From assembly GCA_025934455.1 (NCBI GenBank), contig JAICYA010000049.1, positions 1-9,294 on the forward strand: 9,294 nt of DNA. The letters are read 5' to 3'. This document shows, one piece after another, positions 6,550 to 9,294 of this stretch. The DNA is from Rudaea sp. GTDB taxonomy: Bacteria > Pseudomonadota > Gammaproteobacteria > Xanthomonadales > Rhodanobacteraceae. Every line of letters starts with the position of its first letter. Positions within the stretch are counted from its first letter, which is position 1. Below the pieces are notes generated by a model. That model was not told the DNA's origin. It ran no database searches and was given only the letters and a program-made list of their open reading frames with translations. Made by a program: the position numbers and the translations under genes.

Positions 6550-7065
6550 ATGATGCCGAACGTTTGCTGCAAGTCTGTCCGGACGATGGTGCAACTCGTG
6601 TTCAGCGCGGCGCTGCTTGCCGTGCCAGCCGCCGGCCGTGCGCAGGCGCAGCCGGTCACTCCAGCACCCGCCGCGCATGCCGAACACGCGCACGCCGCCG
6701 CGCCGGTGGCGGAGGTTCCCGCCGGCAAGCGCTGGGCCACGGATGCCCCCCTGCGCGACGGCATGCGTCGCGTCCGCCAGGCCGTGCAGGCGCTGGAACA
6801 CGGCGAACACGGCCATCTGGATGCTGCGCAATCGGCCAATGTCGCCAAACGCATCAATGGCGCGGTCAACGACATGATCGCCAACTGCAAGCTCGAGCCG
6901 GACGCCGATGCCGCGTTGCACGGATTGCTGGCGAAATTCCTGGTGGGCGCGAACGCGGCGCGTACCGGACAGGGCATTCCCGCCGCATTGGCCGACATGC
7001 AGGGGGCGTTGCAGAAGTATCCGCGGCTGTTCGACGATCCAACCTGGAATACGGCAACGGATTAG
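6550..7065 (+). CDS. Small secreted (periplasmic) histidine-containing protein, function unknown
   Basis: The product is 171 residues. Residues 1-33 read as a signal peptide: K8 and R11, a hydrophobic stretch [14 protein letters not shown] (13-26), and a signal peptidase I site after AQA at 31-33. The mature part begins with a Pro/Ala/His linker (H43, H46, H48), then [18 protein letters not shown] (62-79), [10 protein letters not shown] (81-90, histidines H84, H87, H89), [14 protein letters not shown] (111-124, single mature cysteine C113) and [11 protein letters not shown] (156-166). It looks like a small helical bundle and could bind metal or heme, but no CxxCH motif is present. I recall database proteins named DnrO with a similar WATDAPLR...EHGH pattern; I could not check this, so no symbol is given. 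The start has GGAG 7 bases ahead, and a Dnr-like box lies about 80 bases upstream. Its stop overlaps that of ubiD on the other strand. Confidence 0.8.
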   Translation: MMPNVCCKSVRTMVQLVFSAALLAVPAAGRAQAQPVTPAPAAHAEHAHAAAPVAEVPAGKRWATDAPLRDGMRRVRQAVQALEHGEHGHLDAAQSANVAKRINGAVNDMIANCKLEPDADAALHGLLAKFLVGANAARTGQGIPAALADMQGALQKYPRLFDDPTWNTATD

Positions 7066-8531
7066 CCGGAAATCACCCGGCTCCATAACGCATCGACGCG
7101 TTTTTCCACGGTCGGGTCGGGCCGGATCGGCCGGCCCCATTCGCGCACGGTTTCGCCCGGCCACTTGTTGGTCGCATCGATGCCGAGCTTGGAGCCCAGG
7201 CCCGCGACCGGACTGGCGAAGTCGAGGTAATCGATCGGCGTGTTCTCGACCAGCAGCGTATCGCGCGCCGGATCCACGCGCGTCGCCATCGCCCAGACCA
7301 CCTGCGTCCAGTCGCGCGCGTCGATATCCGCGTCGACGACGATCACGAACTTGGTGTAGGTGAACTGGCGCAGGTACGACCACACGCCCATCATCATGCG
7401 GCGCGCATGGCCGGCGTATTGTTTGCGCATGCTCACGACCGCGATGCGGTAGGAACACGCTTCGGGCGGCAGGTAAAAGTCGACGATCTCGGGAAACACT
7501 TTCTGCAGGATCGGCACGAACACCTCGTTCAATGCCAGCGCCAGCACGGACGGTTCGTCGTGGGGTGCGCGGCCCATGTAGCTGCCCTGGTAGATCGCGC
7601 CGCGACGCAGGCGCATGCGCTCGATCGTGAGCACCGGGAAGCGATCGCGTGCGTTGTAATAGCCGGTGTGGTCGCCGAACGGGCCTTCCAGCGCGGTGTC
7701 GTCCGGATGGATGAAACCTTCGAGCAGGATTTCGGCGCCGGCCGGCGCGTCCAGGCCGGTCAGCTCGCTGTGCCACAGGCGCGTGCGCGCGCCGCGCAGC
7801 AGTCCCGCGAATTCGTATTCGGACAAGGTGTCGGGTACCGGTGCGACGGCGGCGAGCAGCGTCGCCGGATCCGCACCGATCGCAACGAGCACGGGGAACT
7901 GTCGTTGCGGGTGCGCGTCCTTCCAGTCGGCGTAATCGAGCGCGCCGCCGCGATGTGGCAGCCAGCGCATGATGACGCGGTTCGGGCCGATCACCTGCTG
8001 GCGATAGATCGCCACGTTCTGGCGTGGCTTGCGCGTGCCGCGCGTGACGACGAGTCCGAGCGTGATCAGTTTTCCGGCATCTTCCGGCCAGCAATGCTGG
8101 ATCGGCAGGCGCGCCAGGTCGATGTCGCCGCGTTCGACGGTTTCGTCGAGGAACGGCGCTTCGCGGACCATTTCCGGCGCGACGTGCGCGAGCTGCGCCA
8201 GTTCCGGCCACTGTGCCAGCGCCGCGCGCAGGCTCGACGGCCAGCGGGGTTCCTTGATTGCGGCAAGCAGACCGCCGAGTTCGCGCAAGGAAGCGAGCGG
8301 GCGCCCGGCCAATGCCATCTCGATGCGGCGGCGGTGGCCGAACAGGTTGCCGAGCAAGGCATGCGACGAACCGACGGGATGTTCCAGCAACAGCGCCGGG
8401 CCACCTTCGCGCATCGCGCGCAGGCACAGCGCGGTGGATTCGAGGTGCGGATCGACCGGGGCATCGACGCGCGCGAGTTGGCGTTCGCGTTCCAGGCGCG
8501 CGAGGAATCCGCGCAGGTCGTGGAAGCTCAT
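7062..8531 (-). CDS. ubiD: UbiD, 3-octaprenyl-4-hydroxybenzoate decarboxylase
   Basis: UbiD removes the carboxyl group of 3-polyprenyl-4-hydroxybenzoate to give polyprenylphenol in ubiquinone synthesis. It uses prenylated FMN (made by UbiX) and a divalent metal. The protein is 489 residues, close to the 497 of E. coli UbiD. Long conserved stretches are evident, such as [20 protein letters not shown] (335-354), [20 protein letters not shown] (379-398) and [19 protein letters not shown] (430-448). N172, E238 and D287 stand at the positions I recall as metal ligands and proton donor in the E. coli enzyme; R177, H193, E271 and E282 lie in the surrounding conserved motifs. The ATG at 8531 overlaps the stop of the upstream PLP enzyme gene as ATGA and gives the family-typical start [10 protein letters not shown]; the frame stays open further upstream, but that part is a shadow of the neighbour. 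UbiX is not in the window. Confidence 0.96.
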   Translation of the reverse strand: MSFHDLRGFLARLERERQLARVDAPVDPHLESTALCLRAMREGGPALLLEHPVGSSHALLGNLFGHRRRIEMALAGRPLASLRELGGLLAAIKEPRWPSSLRAALAQWPELAQLAHVAPEMVREAPFLDETVERGDIDLARLPIQHCWPEDAGKLITLGLVVTRGTRKPRQNVAIYRQQVIGPNRVIMRWLPHRGGALDYADWKDAHPQRQFPVLVAIGADPATLLAAVAPVPDTLSEYEFAGLLRGARTRLWHSELTGLDAPAGAEILLEGFIHPDDTALEGPFGDHTGYYNARDRFPVLTIERMRLRRGAIYQGSYMGRAPHDEPSVLALALNEVFVPILQKVFPEIVDFYLPPEACSYRIAVVSMRKQYAGHARRMMMGVWSYLRQFTYTKFVIVVDADIDARDWTQVVWAMATRVDPARDTLLVENTPIDYLDFASPVAGLGSKLGIDATNKWPGETVREWGRPIRPDPTVEKRVDALWSRVISG

Positions 8532-9294
8532 GGCGCCGGCGTGTGCCAGCGGCCATCGGCGAGGCAAGCCGCGAGTGCGTCCTGCCACGGTGCGGGATCG
8601 AGTCCGTGCGCGGCGAGCCAGCCCGCATCGAACAGCGTTTCCGCGTAGCGTTCGCCGCGGTCGCACAACAGGCCGACGATGCTGCCGCGTTCGCCGCGCG
8701 CGCGCATGGTCGATGCGAGTTGCAGGCAGGCGGCGAAGTTCGTGCCGGACGATCCGCCATAGCGGCGGCCGAGCAGATGCTCGAGCAGATTCATCGCCGC
8801 GATCGAAGCGGCATCCGGCACCTCGAGCACGGCATCGACCACGTCGAACAGGAAGCACGGCTCGACGCAGGGCCGGCCGATACCTTCGATCACGGTCGGC
8901 TGGGTCGCGCGCGCCGTGCGGTCGCGCGCGCGCCAGCCCGCTGCGAATCCGCTGCCGGCCGGTTCGGCGACGCACAGTTGCGTCGGCAGTCGCCGGTAGC
9001 GCAGGTAGCGGCCGATCGTCGCCGAGGTGCCGCCGGTGCCCGCGCCGCAGACGATCCACGCCGGTTCCGGCTGCGGCTCGTGCGCGAGCTGGCCGAGGAT
9101 CGATTCCGCGATGTTGTTGTTGCCGCGCCAGTCGGTCGCGCGTTCGGCGAGTCCGAACTGGTCGAGATGACAGGCACCCTGCGCGGCGTGCTCGGCCGCG
9201 CGCGCGTGGACCTGCGCCGGATCGTCGACGAGATCGCAGGCGCCACCGAGCGCCTCGACCGCGCGGATTTTCGCCGGCGCGGTGCAGGCCGGCA
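8528..9294 (-). CDS. PLP-dependent cysteine synthase family protein, Cds1-like (partial, N-terminus off right edge)
   Basis: This is the C-terminal 254 residues of a fold-type II PLP enzyme. The frame is open to the edge and has no start, so the N-terminal part with the PLP-binding lysine is missing from view. Visible family features are [19 protein letters not shown], the phosphate-binding loop [18 protein letters not shown] (GAGTGGT encoded at 9026-9046), [12 protein letters not shown], and GGSSGTN (8738-8758), where a serine contacts the cofactor nitrogen. The RATDWRGN and EGIGRP motifs point to the branch containing mycobacterial Cds1, a cysteine desulfhydrase, more than to classical CysK. 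The reaction could be cysteine synthesis from an activated serine plus sulfide, or cysteine breakdown releasing H2S; the sequence alone does not decide. Its stop overlaps the ubiD start by four bases (ATGA), so the two are almost certainly cotranscribed with coupled translation. Confidence 0.88.
   Translation of the reverse strand, partial: PACTAPAKIRAVEALGGACDLVDDPAQVHARAAEHAAQGACHLDQFGLAERATDWRGNNNIAESILGQLAHEPQPEPAWIVCGAGTGGTSATIGRYLRYRRLPTQLCVAEPAGSGFAAGWRARDRTARATQPTVIEGIGRPCVEPCFLFDVVDAVLEVPDAASIAAMNLLEHLLGRRYGGSSGTNFAACLQLASTMRARGERGSIVGLLCDRGERYAETLFDAGWLAAHGLDPAPWQDALAACLADGRWHTPAP

Noticed and set aside
6544..8760. A 738-residue open frame on the minus strand crossing the secreted-protein gene and ubiD.
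   Set aside because: It is in a different frame from ubiD, arginine-rich and featureless, and crosses two recognised genes. It is a shadow.
8532..9059. N-terminal extension of the UbiD frame upstream of 8531.
   Set aside because: The added residues are arginine-rich nonsense, overlap the Cds1-like gene in another frame, and precede the family-typical [10 protein letters not shown] start.
8890..9246. A 118-residue minus-strand frame over the Cds1-like gene.
   Set aside because: It is Arg/Ser/Ala-rich. The adjacent frame gives clear PLP-enzyme motifs ([15 protein letters not shown]) continuous to the window edge.

Overview
The window looks like a piece of a GC-rich proteobacterial chromosome. 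The NarH, NarI and UbiD proteins align closely, from memory, with their E. coli counterparts, including residue numbering, which suggests a gammaproteobacterium. A Xanthomonadales/Rhodanobacteraceae-type respiratory denitrifier or nitrate respirer is my guess; no rRNA or other marker is present to settle it. Gene density is very high: nearly every base is coding and most junctions overlap.

Bases 1-5259 (plus strand) are the distal part of a respiratory nitrate reductase operon. They encode NarH (iron-sulfur beta subunit), NarJ (assembly chaperone), NarI (cytochrome b gamma subunit), a cytoplasmic parvulin-type peptidyl-prolyl isomerase and a NarK-type nitrate/nitrite transporter. NarG, the molybdenum subunit, should lie just left of base 1. 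narH-narJ, narJ-narI and narI-ppi are each joined by a four-base start/stop overlap (ATGA, ATGA, GTGA), so translation is probably coupled along the chain. Electrons would pass from quinol through NarI hemes and NarH clusters to NarG, while NarK moves nitrate in and/or nitrite out.

Bases 5266-7065 hold two divergent genes. On the minus strand is a TehA/SLAC1-family membrane channel, convergent with narK. On the plus strand is a small secreted, histidine-containing protein of unknown function. Their shared 228-bp control region contains a perfect inverted repeat, TTGAC-N4-GTCAA (6462-6475), of the FNR/Dnr/NnrR type. This ties the pair to low-oxygen or nitric-oxide control, like the neighbouring nitrate respiration genes.

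Bases 7062-9294 (minus strand) hold ubiD (ubiquinone biosynthesis decarboxylase). Upstream of it, overlapping by four bases, is a PLP-dependent cysteine synthase/desulfhydrase (Cds1-like) gene that runs off the right edge. The ubiD stop codon overlaps the stop codon of the convergent secreted-protein gene.

No RNA genes, CRISPR arrays, insertion sequences or attachment sites were seen. The most informative observation is the Dnr-like box and the two poorly understood genes it appears to control beside the nar operon.
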